A DNA stretch of 64,000 nucleotides, from NCBI GenBank assembly GCA_963700925.1, contig OY969553.1:2852001-2916000 (forward strand), read 5' to 3'. Both the position numbers and the translations under genes were made by a program. The notes beneath the pieces were generated by a model, which made no database searches, was not told the DNA's origin, and saw only the letters and a program-made list of their open reading frames with translations. Shown here piece by piece: positions 47,678-59,018 of this stretch (position 1 is its first letter; every line of letters begins with the position of its first letter). Source of the stretch: CAWJMD01 sp963700925. Lineage in GTDB: Bacteria > Actinomycetota > Actinomycetes > Actinomycetales > CAWJMD01.

Positions 47678-48988
47678 ATGGCCAGTTCCCCTCTGGGGCA
47701 GGACGCCGACGTCATCGTCGTCGGAGCGGGTCCGGCCGGCTCGACAGCCGCTCACTACCTCGCCCGGTCGGGCCTCGACGTGCTGGTGCTGGAGAAGACG
47801 GCGTTCCCGCGCGAGAAGGTCTGCGGCGACGGCCTGACCCCGCGCGCGGTGCGCGAGCTCGTGACCATGGGCGTCTCCACGAGCGAGGACGACGGCTGGA
47901 TCCGCAACCACGGCCTGCGAATCATCGGCGGCGGGATGCGGCTCGAGCTGCCGTGGCCCGACCTGGCGACCTTTCCTGACTACGGGCTGGTGCGTCCACG
48001 TCTCGACTTCGACGACGTCCTGGCGCGGCACGCGGAGAAGTCCGGCGCCCGCATCGTCCAGCAGATGAACGTGACCGGCCCGGTGCTCGACCCCGACGAC
48101 AGCGGCAGCACGCCGCGGGTGGTCGGCGTCCGAGCCCGTCCGGTCGACGAGCAGGGACGGCGAGCCGGCGACGAGCAGACGTTCCGTGCCCCGGTTGTCC
48201 TTGCGGCAGACGGCGTCTCGGCTCGACTGGCCCTCTCGATGGGTCTGAACAAGCGCGACGACCGGCCGCTCGGGGTCGCCGTCCGCACGTACTTCAGCAG
48301 CCCCCGCCACGACGACGACTGGCTGGAGAGCTGGCTCGAGCTCTGGGACGGGGAGCCGCAGGCCTCGAACCTGCTGCCGGGCTACGGCTGGGTGTTCGGC
48401 GTCGGCGACGGAACCTCCAATGTCGGCCTCGGGATCCTCAACTCCTCGGACGCCTTCGGCAAGGTCGACTACAAGGAGCTGCTGCACCGCTGGGTGTCCA
48501 CGATGCCGCCCGAGTGGCAGTACACCCCCGAGCACCAGGTCGGCGAAGTGCGCGGTGCCGCACTGCCGATGGGCTTCAACCGCACCCCGCACTACCACCG
48601 AGGCGTGCTGCTGCTCGGCGACGCGGGCGGCATGGTCAACCCGTTCAACGGCGAGGGCATCGCCTACGCGATGGAGTCGGCACGACTCGCCGCCGAGGTC
48701 GTCACGCAGGCGATGGCGCGGCCCGACGCGGCGTCGCGCGAGCGGGTCCTTCAGTCGTACCCCCAGGTGATGAAGGACGCTCTCGGCGGCTACTACACGC
48801 TCGGTCGCGTGTTCGTGAAGCTGATCGGCAACCCCAAGGTGATGCAGCTCATCACGACCTACGGCCTGCCCCGTCCGCTGCTGATGAAGTTCACGCTGAA
48901 GATGCTGGCGAACCTCTCCGATCCGCGAGGCGGCGACGCGCTCGACCGGATCGTCAACGGGCTCTCACGCATGGCGCCGGCGGCATGA
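47678..48988 (+). CDS. Geranylgeranyl reductase family protein (probable MenJ)
   Basis: 436 residues from ATG 47678 with CAAGGA 8 nt upstream. FAD-binding VVGAGPAGSTAAHYLA (residues 12-27), then EKVCGDGLTPRAV (the reductase-type PxxKxCGD motif), a GxG in the middle and LLLGDAGGMVNPFNGEGIAYAMES for the FAD ribityl site. Mycobacterial MenJ (Rv0561c) of this family saturates one isoprene unit of menaquinone. The location among men and nuo genes supports the same role. nuoA follows after 130 nt. Confidence 0.88.
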   Translation: MASSPLGQDADVIVVGAGPAGSTAAHYLARSGLDVLVLEKTAFPREKVCGDGLTPRAVRELVTMGVSTSEDDGWIRNHGLRIIGGGMRLELPWPDLATFPDYGLVRPRLDFDDVLARHAEKSGARIVQQMNVTGPVLDPDDSGSTPRVVGVRARPVDEQGRRAGDEQTFRAPVVLAADGVSARLALSMGLNKRDDRPLGVAVRTYFSSPRHDDDWLESWLELWDGEPQASNLLPGYGWVFGVGDGTSNVGLGILNSSDAFGKVDYKELLHRWVSTMPPEWQYTPEHQVGEVRGAALPMGFNRTPHYHRGVLLLGDAGGMVNPFNGEGIAYAMESARLAAEVVTQAMARPDAASRERVLQSYPQVMKDALGGYYTLGRVFVKLIGNPKVMQLITTYGLPRPLLMKFTLKMLANLSDPRGGDALDRIVNGLSRMAPAA

Positions 48989-49025
48989 GCGGTACTGCAC
49001 GCCTGCGGCGTGGTGCGGGTCCGGA

Positions 49026-49049
49026 TGTGACCTGGGCCACCCCTAGGAT
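49026..49049 (+). promoter_or_regulatory. CRP-type site and -10 element of nuo operon
   Basis: TGTGACCTGGGCCACC (49026-49041, fitting GTG-N6-GNCAC) stands 2 bp before the -10 hexamer TAGGAT (49044-49049). The predicted start near 49056 gives a 63-nt leader. As at 16197, the site lies between -35 and -10, so a bound regulator would compete with RNA polymerase. Confidence 0.5.
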
Positions 49050-49118
49050 GGGCCGCGCCTCGAAGCCATCCGACGCACCAGACATGCCAGCCGCTGAGCA
49101 GAGGGGAGCAAGTCGGTC

Positions 49119-49490
49119 GTGAACGAGACCATCAACCCGTACATCCCGATCCTCGTGATGCTGGGCCTCTCCCTCGGGTTCGTCGTCTTCTCTCTCCTGA
49201 TGAACGCCATGGCCGGCCCGAAGCGCTACAACCGGGCCAAGCTCGACGCGTACGAGTGCGGCATCGAGCCCACGCCGCACGCGGTCGGCGGAGGCCGGTT
49301 CCCGGTCAAGTACTACCTGGTCGCCATGACCTTCATCGTCTTCGACGTCGAGGTGATCTTCCTCGTCCCGTGGGCGGTGGCCTTCGGCGAGCTCGCGCTC
49401 TTCGGGCTCGTCGCGATGCTGGGCTTCCTGTTCATGATCACCGTGCCCTTCATCTACGAGTGGCGCCGGGGCGGTCTGGAATGGGACTGA
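49119..49490 (+). CDS. nuoA: NADH-quinone oxidoreductase subunit A
   Basis: 123 residues from GTG 49119 with GAGGGGAGC upstream. Three helices. The loop KLDAYECGIEPT carries the conserved YECG cysteine, and the second helix FDVEVIFLVPWAV has the DxE pair that faces the proton path. Membrane arm subunit next to NuoH and NuoD. First gene of nuoA-N. Confidence 0.96.
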   Translation: MNETINPYIPILVMLGLSLGFVVFSLLMNAMAGPKRYNRAKLDAYECGIEPTPHAVGGGRFPVKYYLVAMTFIVFDVEVIFLVPWAVAFGELALFGLVAMLGFLFMITVPFIYEWRRGGLEWD

Positions 49491-49504
49491 GGAGGACGCG
49501 CTAG

Positions 49505-50055
<551 letters not shown>

Positions 50056-50059
<4 letters not shown>

Positions 50060-50897
50060 CCGACCAGCCGTCCGACAAGAACGCCGACGACAAGACCTCT
50101 GCCGACGTGACGCCGGCGCAGCAGGCTGCGGCGGCGCCCCAGCCGACCGCGCCCGCGAACGATCCCGAAGCGGTCGACACGGCACCGCCGGCAGCAGGGG
50201 TGATGGCCACCCAGGCGGACGCCCCGGTGCCCGACGTGATCGCTTCCGGCACAGGCATGTTCGGCGTCGAAGGCTCGGGTGACACCTCGGGCTACGGCGG
50301 CCTGCAGACGGCGGTCGTCCTGCCGGGCGCGACTGCTCGTCCCTACGGCGGGTGGTTCGACCAGACGGCTGACGTGCTCGCCGAGCTGCTGGGTGCGGCG
50401 GATGAGGAGGAGGGTCCCGGCTGGGAGGGCGCCATCGAGTACGTGGTCGTCGACCGCGGCGAGATGACGCTGTTCGTCCGCCGCGATCACCTGCGCAGGG
50501 TGGCGCGGGCCCTGCGCGACGACCCCGACCTGCGCTTCGAGATGTGCATGGGTGTCAGCGGAGTGCACTACCCGGAGGATGTCGGGCGCGAGCTGCACGC
50601 CGTCTACCCGATGCTGTCGATCACCCACAACCGGCGTCTTCGCCTCGAAGTGGTCTGCCCCGACACCGATCGCCACATCCCCTCGATCGTCGAGACCTAC
50701 CCTGGAAACGACTGGCACGAGCGGGAGACCTGGGACTTCTTCGGCATCGTCTTCGACGGCCACCCCGCCCTGACCCGCATCCAGATGCCGGACGACTGGC
50801 CCGGCCACCCGCAGCGCAAGGACTACCCACTCGGCGGGATCCCGGTGGAGTACAAGGGCGCGACGATCCCGCCGCCCGACGTGCGGAGGCAGTACCG

Positions 50898-50901
<4 letters not shown>
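50056..50901 (+). CDS. nuoC: NADH-quinone oxidoreductase subunit C
   Basis: 281 residues. A 30-kDa subunit domain (from about 115) with GVHYPEDVGRELHAVYPMLSI and the signature ERETWDFFGIVFDGHPALTRI plus DWPGHPQRKDYPLGG. The first 75-80 residues are a low-complexity, Ala/Pro/Asp-rich extension absent from E. coli. It connects the peripheral arm to NuoD. Overlaps nuoD by 4 nt. Confidence 0.95.
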
Positions 50902-52210
<1,309 letters not shown>

Positions 52211-52211
<1 letters not shown>

Positions 52212-52915
52212 TGGCCCTCGACCCGCAGGTGCGCGAGCGTCTCGTCGCCGACGCGCAGACGATCATCACGCGCTACCCGGAGCCTCGCTCTGCGCTGCTG
52301 CCGATGCTGCACCTGGTGCAGTCGGAGGAGGGCTACGTCAGCCCCGACGGCATCACGCTGTGCGCCGAGCTGCTCGGCCTGACGGCCGCCGAGGTCTCTG
52401 CAGTCGCGACGTTCTACACGCAGTACAAGCGACACCCGAACGGCGAGTACACGGTCGGCGTCTGCATCAACACGCTGTGCGCCGTGATGGGTGGCGACGA
52501 GGTGTACCGCTCGCTGTCCGATCACCTCGACGTGGGGCACGACGAGACCACCGAGGACGGCAAGATCACCCTCGAGCGCATCGAGTGCAACGCGGCCTGC
52601 GACTTCGCGCCGGTGATGATGGTCAACTGGGAGTTCTTCGACAACCAGACGCCCTCGTCGGCCCGCGAGGTCGTCGATGCGCTGACAGCCGGCCGCGACG
52701 TGACTCCTACCCGCGGCGCCGCCAAGGTGTGCACCTTCAAGGAGACCTCGCGCGTGCTGGCCGGGTTCAACGACGGGCGCGCCGACGAAGGTGTTGGCGC
52801 CGGCCCTGCGAGCCTCGAAGGACTGCGGCTGGCTCGTGAGAAGCGCTGGGCCGCACCGGGTCGCACGCCCCAAACGAACTCCGGACCTCGTCACGCTCCC
52901 CGAGGTGAGGGCTGA
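52211..52915 (+). CDS. nuoE: NADH-quinone oxidoreductase subunit E
   Basis: 234 residues. The 2Fe-2S ligands are in VCINTLCAVMGG and IECNAACDFAPVMMVN, in the order of the 24-kDa subunit. An additional C-terminal stretch of about 50 residues (from TPTRGAAKV on) is actinobacterial. Works with NuoF. TGATG overlap with nuoF. Confidence 0.96.
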
Positions 52916-54222
52916 TGGCCACGCTGACCCCGATCCTGTCGGACATCTGGGACGCGGACCGCCCCTGGACCCTTGCCACGTACAGCGCGCGAGGCGGCTA
53001 CGACGGTTTGCGCCAGGCCCTTGGCCGCACCCCTGAGGACATCATCACGGCTGTGAAGGACTCCGGCCTGCGCGGACGGGGCGGTGCCGGCTTCCCGACG
53101 GGCATGAAGTGGGGCTTCCTGCCCAAGCCCGACGGCGGCCCGCGCTACCTGGTGGTCAACGCCGACGAGTCCGAGCCGGGCACGTGCAAGGACATCCCGC
53201 TGATGCTCGCCAACCCCCACGTGCTGCTGGAGGGGGTGGCGATCACGTCGTACGCGATCGGGTGCCACCACGCCTTCATCTACCTGCGGGGCGAGGTCGT
53301 GCACGTCTACCGCCGGCTCCTGCAGGCGGTCGAGGACGCTTACGGGGCAGGGCATCTCGGCAAGAACATCCACGGCTCCGGGTTCGACCTCGACGTCACC
53401 GTCCACGCGGGTGCCGGCGCCTACATCTGCGGCGAGGAGACGGCGCTGCTCGACTCGCTCGAGGGTCGGCGTGGTCAGCCTCGCCTCAAGCCGCCGTTCC
53501 CCGCGGTGGCCGGCCTGTACGCCCGTCCCACCGTCGTGAACAACGTCGAGTCGATCGCCTCGGTGCCCTCGATCATCACCGACGGGGCCGACTGGTTCTC
53601 GTCGATGGGCACTCCGAAGTCGACCGGCTACGGCCTGTTCTCGCTGTCGGGCCACGTGACCAGGCCCGGCCAGTACGAGGCCGCCCTCGGCATCACCCTG
53701 GGCGAGCTGTTGGAGATGGCGGGTGGCATCCGCGAGGGCCACGAGCTGAAGTTCTGGACACCCGGCGGCTCGTCCACCCCGATCTTCACGGCCGAGCACA
53801 TCGACGTGCCACTCGACTTCGAGGCGGTGGGAGCGGCCGGCTCGATGCTCGGCACGCGCGCCCTGCAGATCTTCGACGAGACGACGTCGGTCGTGCGAGC
53901 CGTGTTGCGCTGGACCGAGTTCTACGCCCACGAGTCGTGCGGCAAGTGCACCCCCTGCCGCGAGGGCACGTACTGGATGAAGCAGGTGCTGAGGCGCATC
54001 GAGGCGGGCAAGGGCACGGCCGCAGACATCGACACGCTGCTCGACACCTGCGACAACATCCTCGGGCGGTCGTTCTGCGCACTCGGCGACGGGGCCACCA
54101 GCCCGGTCGCCAGTGCCATCAAGTACTTCCGCTCCGAGTTCGAGGCAGGTATGCACACTCCCGCTTGGGAGCTCTTCCCCTACGCAAAGTCCACCTGCTT
54201 CTCGGAGGTCGGTGCGCGATGA
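52915..54222 (+). CDS. nuoF: NADH-quinone oxidoreductase subunit F
   Basis: 435 residues. The NADH/FMN site is GRGGAGFPTGMKWGF and the next glycine-rich strand YICGEETALLDSLEG. Cluster N3 ligands are in ESCGKCTPCREGTYW plus a later cysteine in GRSFCALGD. It is the electron entry point, oxidising NADH, the signal that Rex senses. Overlaps nuoG by 4 nt. Confidence 0.97.
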   Translation: MATLTPILSDIWDADRPWTLATYSARGGYDGLRQALGRTPEDIITAVKDSGLRGRGGAGFPTGMKWGFLPKPDGGPRYLVVNADESEPGTCKDIPLMLANPHVLLEGVAITSYAIGCHHAFIYLRGEVVHVYRRLLQAVEDAYGAGHLGKNIHGSGFDLDVTVHAGAGAYICGEETALLDSLEGRRGQPRLKPPFPAVAGLYARPTVVNNVESIASVPSIITDGADWFSSMGTPKSTGYGLFSLSGHVTRPGQYEAALGITLGELLEMAGGIREGHELKFWTPGGSSTPIFTAEHIDVPLDFEAVGAAGSMLGTRALQIFDETTSVVRAVLRWTEFYAHESCGKCTPCREGTYWMKQVLRRIEAGKGTAADIDTLLDTCDNILGRSFCALGDGATSPVASAIKYFRSEFEAGMHTPAWELFPYAKSTCFSEVGAR

Positions 54223-56897
54223 CCGTCACGGCTGGACGAGGCGGCGCCGTGGCGCCCGTCGAGGAGCTGGTCAGCGCCACCATCGACGGCGCGCGCGTCT
54301 CGGTGCCGAAGGGCACCCTCGTGATCCGCGCCGCCGAGCAGATCGGTGTGCACGTGCCCCGGTTCTGCGACCACCCCCTGCTGGACCCGGTCGGCGCCTG
54401 CCGCCAGTGCCTGGTCGAGATCGCGACGCCCGGCCCCGACGGCCAGCTGCGTCCGATGCCGAAGCCGCAGCCGGCCTGCGTGATCGAGCTGACCGAGGGC
54501 ATGGAGGTCAAGACGCAGGCGTCGTCGCCGGCCGCCGAGAAGGCGCAGCACGGCGTGATGGAGTTCCTGCTCGTCAACCACCCTCTCGACTGTCCCGTCT
54601 GCGACAAGGGCGGCGAGTGCCCGCTGCAGAACCAGGCGATGAGCGACGGGCGCGCGACCAGCCGTTTCGTGGACGTGAAGCGCACGTTCCCCAAGCCGAT
54701 CAAGATCAGCACCCAGGTGCTGCTCGACCGCGAGCGCTGCATCCTGTGCCAGCGCTGCACGCGGTTCTCGGCCGAGATCGCCGGTGACCCCTTCATCGAC
54801 CTGCAGCAGCGCGGCGTGATGCAGCAGATCGGCACCTTCTCGCCGGGGGTGCTGGGCATCGCCACGCGCGGTGAGCAGATGCTCGACGAGTCGGGGGAGC
54901 CCTTCGCGAGCTACTTCTCCGGCAACACGATCCAGATCTGCCCGGTGGGTGCTCTGACCAGTGCCGCGTACCGGTTCCGGTCGCGCCCCTTCGACCTCGT
55001 GTCGTCGAACGGTGTGTGCGAGCACTGCGCCGACGGTTGCGCGTTGCGCATCGACCACCGCCGCGGGGCCGTGCTGCGCCGGCTCGCGGGCGAGGACCCG
55101 ACGGTGAACGAGGAGTGGAACTGCGACAAGGGACGTTTCGCGTTCCACTGGTCGACCGGTGTCGACCGACTGACGCACCCGCTGGTCCGCGGTGCCGACG
55201 GCGAGCTCGAGCCGGTGAGCTGGCCGGTCGCTCTCGAGGCAGCCGCTCTCGGCCTGGCTGCGGCCCGTGACGGCGAGCTCGGCGAGGTCGGCGGCGCAAC
55301 CCAGCACGCCCGTGGGGTGGGGGTGCTCGTCGGAGGCAGCGCAACCGTCGAGGACGCCTACGCCTACTCCAAGTTCGCGCGAATGGTGCTGGGCACCAAC
55401 GACATCGACCACCGCATCCGTCCGCACTCGGGCGAGGAGGAGCAGTTCCTCGCGCACCACGTCGCCGGGCGGTCGATCGCTGCGCCCGAAGCCGTCACGT
55501 ACGCCGCCGTCGAGCGTGCCCCGGCGGTGCTGCTCGTCGGGCTCGAGCCCGAGGAGGAGTCGCCCATCCTCTTCCTGCGCCTGCGCAAGGCCGTGCGCAA
55601 GCACCGCACGGCGGTCACGGCGGTCGCTCCCTTCGCCACGCGGGGTCTGACCAAGCTGTCCGGCGCCCTCGTGCCTGCTGCCCCGGGCACCGAGGCAGAG
55701 GTGCTGCGCGCCATGGTCGACCCTGCGCCCAGACTCGGGCGCGCTACCGGACCGACGCACGAGCCGGTGCGCGACACCGCGGATGCTCTCCGCGCGGATG
55801 GGGCGCTGGTGATCGTCGGTGAGCGCCTGGCAACGGTTCCGGGGGCTCTGAGTGCTGCTGTGGCGCTGGCCAACAGCACAGGCGCCCGGCTGGCGTGGGT
55901 GCCACGCCGCGCCGGAGAGCGTGGCGGCGTCGAGGCCGGCACCCTGCCCGGCCTGCTGCCAGGCGGCCGCCGGGTCGAGGACGCGTCCGCGCGTGTCGAC
56001 GTCGCGGCGGTCTGGGACGTCGACTCGCTGCCGGTCGCTGCTGGGCGTGACCTGGCCGCGATGCTCACCGCCGCCGCGACCGGCCGGATGGGCGGGCTCC
56101 TGGTCGCCGGCGTCGACGTCGATGACATGCCCGACCCCGCGCTGGCCCGGCGCGCGCTGCGCACGGCGCCGTTCGTGGTCAGCCTCGAGGTGCGCTCCAG
56201 CAGCGTGACCGAGCACGCCGACGTCGTGCTGCCGGTCGCACCCGTCGCCGAGAAGTCGGGCTCCTTCCTCAACTGGGAGAGCCGGTGGCGCACGTTCGAC
56301 GCGGCCCTCGCCTCGTCCGCGATGACGGACGGGCGGGTGCTGCACGGCCTCGCCGACCAGCTCGACGTCGACCTGCGACTGCCCGACGCTGCGTCCGCCC
56401 GCGTGGAGCTGGCCGAGCTGGGGGCCTGGGAGGGCTCGCGGGCTCCCGCGCCGACCCTGCCGGCCTCCGAGCCACCGGAACCGAGGTCGGGCGAGGCCGT
56501 GCTGTCCACCTGGGACCTGATGCTCGGCGCCGGCCGAGGCCAGGACGGTGAGCCGTACCTCGCGGGCACCGCCCACCGCGCGCACGCGCGACTCAGCGCG
56601 GCAACCGCGGTGGCGGCCGGAATCCAGTGGGACGAGGCGGCTGTCGCGGCAGGGCATGCCGGGCCGACCATCACGGTGAGTACGTCCGCCGGGGCCTTGA
56701 CCCTGCCCGTCGTCATCACCGAGATGCCCGACCACACCGTCTGGCTGCCGACCAACAGCCACGGCTGCGCCGTCCGCTCCACGCTGGGCGCAGTCAGCGG
56801 CGACGTGGTGCAGCTCGCGCCAGGGGCTGACGGCTCGATGGTGCTCGGTGCGTCCGTGACCACCACCGGACACACCCGCGAAGGGAGCCTCCCGTGA
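54219..56897 (+). CDS. nuoG: NADH-quinone oxidoreductase subunit G
   Basis: 892 residues from ATG 54219. N-terminal 2Fe-2S domain (CDHPLLDPVGACRQCLVE), then HPLDCPVCDKGGECPLQNQ and CILCQRCTRF for further clusters, and GVCEHCADGCALRI for the fourth set. The C-terminal two thirds are molybdopterin oxidoreductase-like without obvious cofactor residues. Somewhat longer than Gram-negative NuoG. Overlaps nuoH by 4 nt. Confidence 0.95.
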   Translation: MTVTAGRGGAVAPVEELVSATIDGARVSVPKGTLVIRAAEQIGVHVPRFCDHPLLDPVGACRQCLVEIATPGPDGQLRPMPKPQPACVIELTEGMEVKTQASSPAAEKAQHGVMEFLLVNHPLDCPVCDKGGECPLQNQAMSDGRATSRFVDVKRTFPKPIKISTQVLLDRERCILCQRCTRFSAEIAGDPFIDLQQRGVMQQIGTFSPGVLGIATRGEQMLDESGEPFASYFSGNTIQICPVGALTSAAYRFRSRPFDLVSSNGVCEHCADGCALRIDHRRGAVLRRLAGEDPTVNEEWNCDKGRFAFHWSTGVDRLTHPLVRGADGELEPVSWPVALEAAALGLAAARDGELGEVGGATQHARGVGVLVGGSATVEDAYAYSKFARMVLGTNDIDHRIRPHSGEEEQFLAHHVAGRSIAAPEAVTYAAVERAPAVLLVGLEPEEESPILFLRLRKAVRKHRTAVTAVAPFATRGLTKLSGALVPAAPGTEAEVLRAMVDPAPRLGRATGPTHEPVRDTADALRADGALVIVGERLATVPGALSAAVALANSTGARLAWVPRRAGERGGVEAGTLPGLLPGGRRVEDASARVDVAAVWDVDSLPVAAGRDLAAMLTAAATGRMGGLLVAGVDVDDMPDPALARRALRTAPFVVSLEVRSSSVTEHADVVLPVAPVAEKSGSFLNWESRWRTFDAALASSAMTDGRVLHGLADQLDVDLRLPDAASARVELAELGAWEGSRAPAPTLPASEPPEPRSGEAVLSTWDLMLGAGRGQDGEPYLAGTAHRAHARLSAATAVAAGIQWDEAAVAAGHAGPTITVSTSAGALTLPVVITEMPDHTVWLPTNSHGCAVRSTLGAVSGDVVQLAPGADGSMVLGASVTTTGHTREGSLP

Positions 56898-58249
56898 ACG
56901 GGGCTGTGCATGCTGTGGTTTCGGCAGCCGACTTCAGCCAGGACAACGGCTGGGTGATCGCGGGCAAGACGGTGTTCGTGTTCGCCTTCCTCGTCGTCAA
57001 CGTTCTCGCGGCCATCCTGCTGGAACGCAAGATCATCGGCCGCATGCAGAATCGCTACGGCCCCAACCGAACTGGGCCGTTCGGCTCGCTGCAGTCGCTC
57101 GCCGACGGGATCAAGCTGGCCCTCAAGGAGGACCTCACCCCGGCGAACGCCGACAAGGTGATCTACTTCCTCGCGCCCGCGATCGCTGCAGTCCCCTGCT
57201 TCCTCTCGTTCGCGGTGATCCCGTTGGGCCCGGCTGTGAGGATCCCGTTCACCGACATCGTGACCCCGCTGCAGATGACCGACCTTCCCGTCGCGGTGCT
57301 CTACATCCTCGCCGTCGCGAGCGTCGGGGTGTACGGCCTGGTGCTCGCAGGCTGGGCCTCCGGCTCGACCTATCCGCTGCTCGGCGGGGTGCGCTCGACG
57401 GCACAGGTGATCAGCTACGAGCTGGCCATGGGCATGTCGCTGGTCAGCGTGTTCATCGTCGCCGGGACGATGTCGACGTCCGAGATCATCGACTCCCAGG
57501 AAAAGCTCTGGTGGGGCATCACGCTCTTCCCGGCCTTCGTCATCTACGTGATCTCGATGGTCGGCGAGACCAACCGGGCCCCCTTCGACCTCCCTGAGGC
57601 CGAGGGCGAGCTGGTCGGCGGCTTCCACACCGAGTACTCCTCGTTGAAGTTCGCGATGTTCTTCCTGGCCGAGTACGTCAACATGGTCACCGTCTCGGCC
57701 CTCGCCACGACCCTGTTCCTCGGTGGTTGGCGTGCGCCCTGGCCGCTCTCTGCCGTCAACGAGGGCATGCTCAACACCGGATGGTGGCCGCTGCTGTGGT
57801 TCATCGCCAAGGTGTGGATGTTCATGTTCCTGTTCATCTGGCTGCGAGGCTCGCTGCCGCGGCTGCGCTACGACCAGTTCATGCGCTTCGGCTGGAAGGT
57901 GCTGATACCGGCCGCACTTGGCTGGATCGTCGTCCTCGCTGTCGGGCAGGGCCTGCGCCAGTTCACCGAGCTCGACCTGCGACCGATCCTGGTCCCCGCG
58001 GCGATCGCCGCCGGTGTCGTGGTGGTCGCGCTGTCGTTCTGGCCGCAGAAGCTGCCTCCTGACGACGAGGGTGACGACGAGGAGGCCTTCGACCCGTTCG
58101 CCGGCGGCCACCCGGTGCCGCCCATGCCCGGCCAGACGTTGCCGCCATCGCCACGGGGTCCCGGAGGTGCCGGACGCGGTGCCGGACGCGGTCCTGGCCC
58201 GGTGCTGCTGGACAAGCCCGCCAGCGAGGAGGAGGTGTCACGTGGCTGA
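56894..58249 (+). CDS. nuoH: NADH-quinone oxidoreductase subunit H
   Basis: 451 residues from GTG 56894, eight helices. ERKIIGRMQNRYGPNRTGPFG and GETNRAPFDLPEAEGELVGG are the two NuoH signatures, lining the quinone entry. The last 80 residues form a Pro/Gly tail with a direct 12-bp repeat (GGTGCCGGACGC twice, about 58166-58189), not present in E. coli. Overlaps nuoI by 8 nt. Confidence 0.96.
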   Translation: MNGAVHAVVSAADFSQDNGWVIAGKTVFVFAFLVVNVLAAILLERKIIGRMQNRYGPNRTGPFGSLQSLADGIKLALKEDLTPANADKVIYFLAPAIAAVPCFLSFAVIPLGPAVRIPFTDIVTPLQMTDLPVAVLYILAVASVGVYGLVLAGWASGSTYPLLGGVRSTAQVISYELAMGMSLVSVFIVAGTMSTSEIIDSQEKLWWGITLFPAFVIYVISMVGETNRAPFDLPEAEGELVGGFHTEYSSLKFAMFFLAEYVNMVTVSALATTLFLGGWRAPWPLSAVNEGMLNTGWWPLLWFIAKVWMFMFLFIWLRGSLPRLRYDQFMRFGWKVLIPAALGWIVVLAVGQGLRQFTELDLRPILVPAAIAAGVVVVALSFWPQKLPPDDEGDDEEAFDPFAGGHPVPPMPGQTLPPSPRGPGGAGRGAGRGPGPVLLDKPASEEEVSRG

Positions 58250-59018
58250 TCCCCGCGATCCGGCCGGTTCTCGCAATCTGCCAGAGCGGGCCTCGTCGTC
58301 CGAGGCGTCACTGTCCCCGTCCACGGCGACGCCCTCGGCGTCCGGCCGTCCGCAGAAGAGGGGTAACGCCCTCACCGACCTGCTCGCGCCGGTCGGAGGC
58401 TTCGGGGTCTCGTTCCGCACCATGTTCCGCAAGGTGCAGACCGAGCAGTACCCCGACGAGAAGGTGCCGACGCAGCCCCGCTACCACGGCCGCCACCAGC
58501 TGAACCGCCACCCCGACGGGCTGGAGAAGTGCATCGGCTGCGAGCTGTGCGCATGGGCGTGCCCGGCCGACGCCATCTACGTCGAGGGCGCGTCCAACAC
58601 TCCGGAAGAACAGTTCTCACCGGGTGAGCGGTACGGCCGCGTCTACCAGATCAACTACCTGCGCTGCATCTTCTGCGGGCTGTGCATCGAGGCCTGTCCG
58701 ACCAGGGCGCTGACGATGACCAACGAGTACGAGCTGGCCGGGCCGTCGCGGGCGGGCCTGATCTACGAGAAGCAGGACCTGCTCGCACCCGTGCTGCCCG
58801 GCATGCTGGCGGCGCCGCACCCGATGGTCACCGGCTCCGATGACACCTCCTACTACCGCGGCCAGGTGACGGGAGCGACCCCCGACCAGGTCGGCTGGGT
58901 CGCCGAGCACCGTCCCGAGGAGCCGACCCTCGCGTCCTTCGGGGTCGCGCCACGACAGGCCGACGACACTGACGCCGATGCCGACAGAGACGCCGACGCC
59001 GACGAGGTGACCGCATGA
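58242..59018 (+). CDS. nuoI: NADH-quinone oxidoreductase subunit I
   Basis: 258 residues from GTG 58242. Two 4Fe-4S ferredoxin motifs, CIGCELCAWACP and CIFCGLCIEACP. The N-terminal 45 residues are Ser/Pro-rich and the C-terminus ends in an Asp/Ala-rich stretch (DDTDADADRDADADE), both outside the conserved core. Overlaps nuoJ by 4 nt. Confidence 0.96.
   Translation: MADPRDPAGSRNLPERASSSEASLSPSTATPSASGRPQKRGNALTDLLAPVGGFGVSFRTMFRKVQTEQYPDEKVPTQPRYHGRHQLNRHPDGLEKCIGCELCAWACPADAIYVEGASNTPEEQFSPGERYGRVYQINYLRCIFCGLCIEACPTRALTMTNEYELAGPSRAGLIYEKQDLLAPVLPGMLAAPHPMVTGSDDTSYYRGQVTGATPDQVGWVAEHRPEEPTLASFGVAPRQADDTDADADRDADADEVTA

Noticed and set aside
49026..49041. Rex operator directly in front of nuoA
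   Set aside because: Only the left half resembles TTGTGA. The right half CCACC does not match TTCACAA, and the site fits the Crp motif better.
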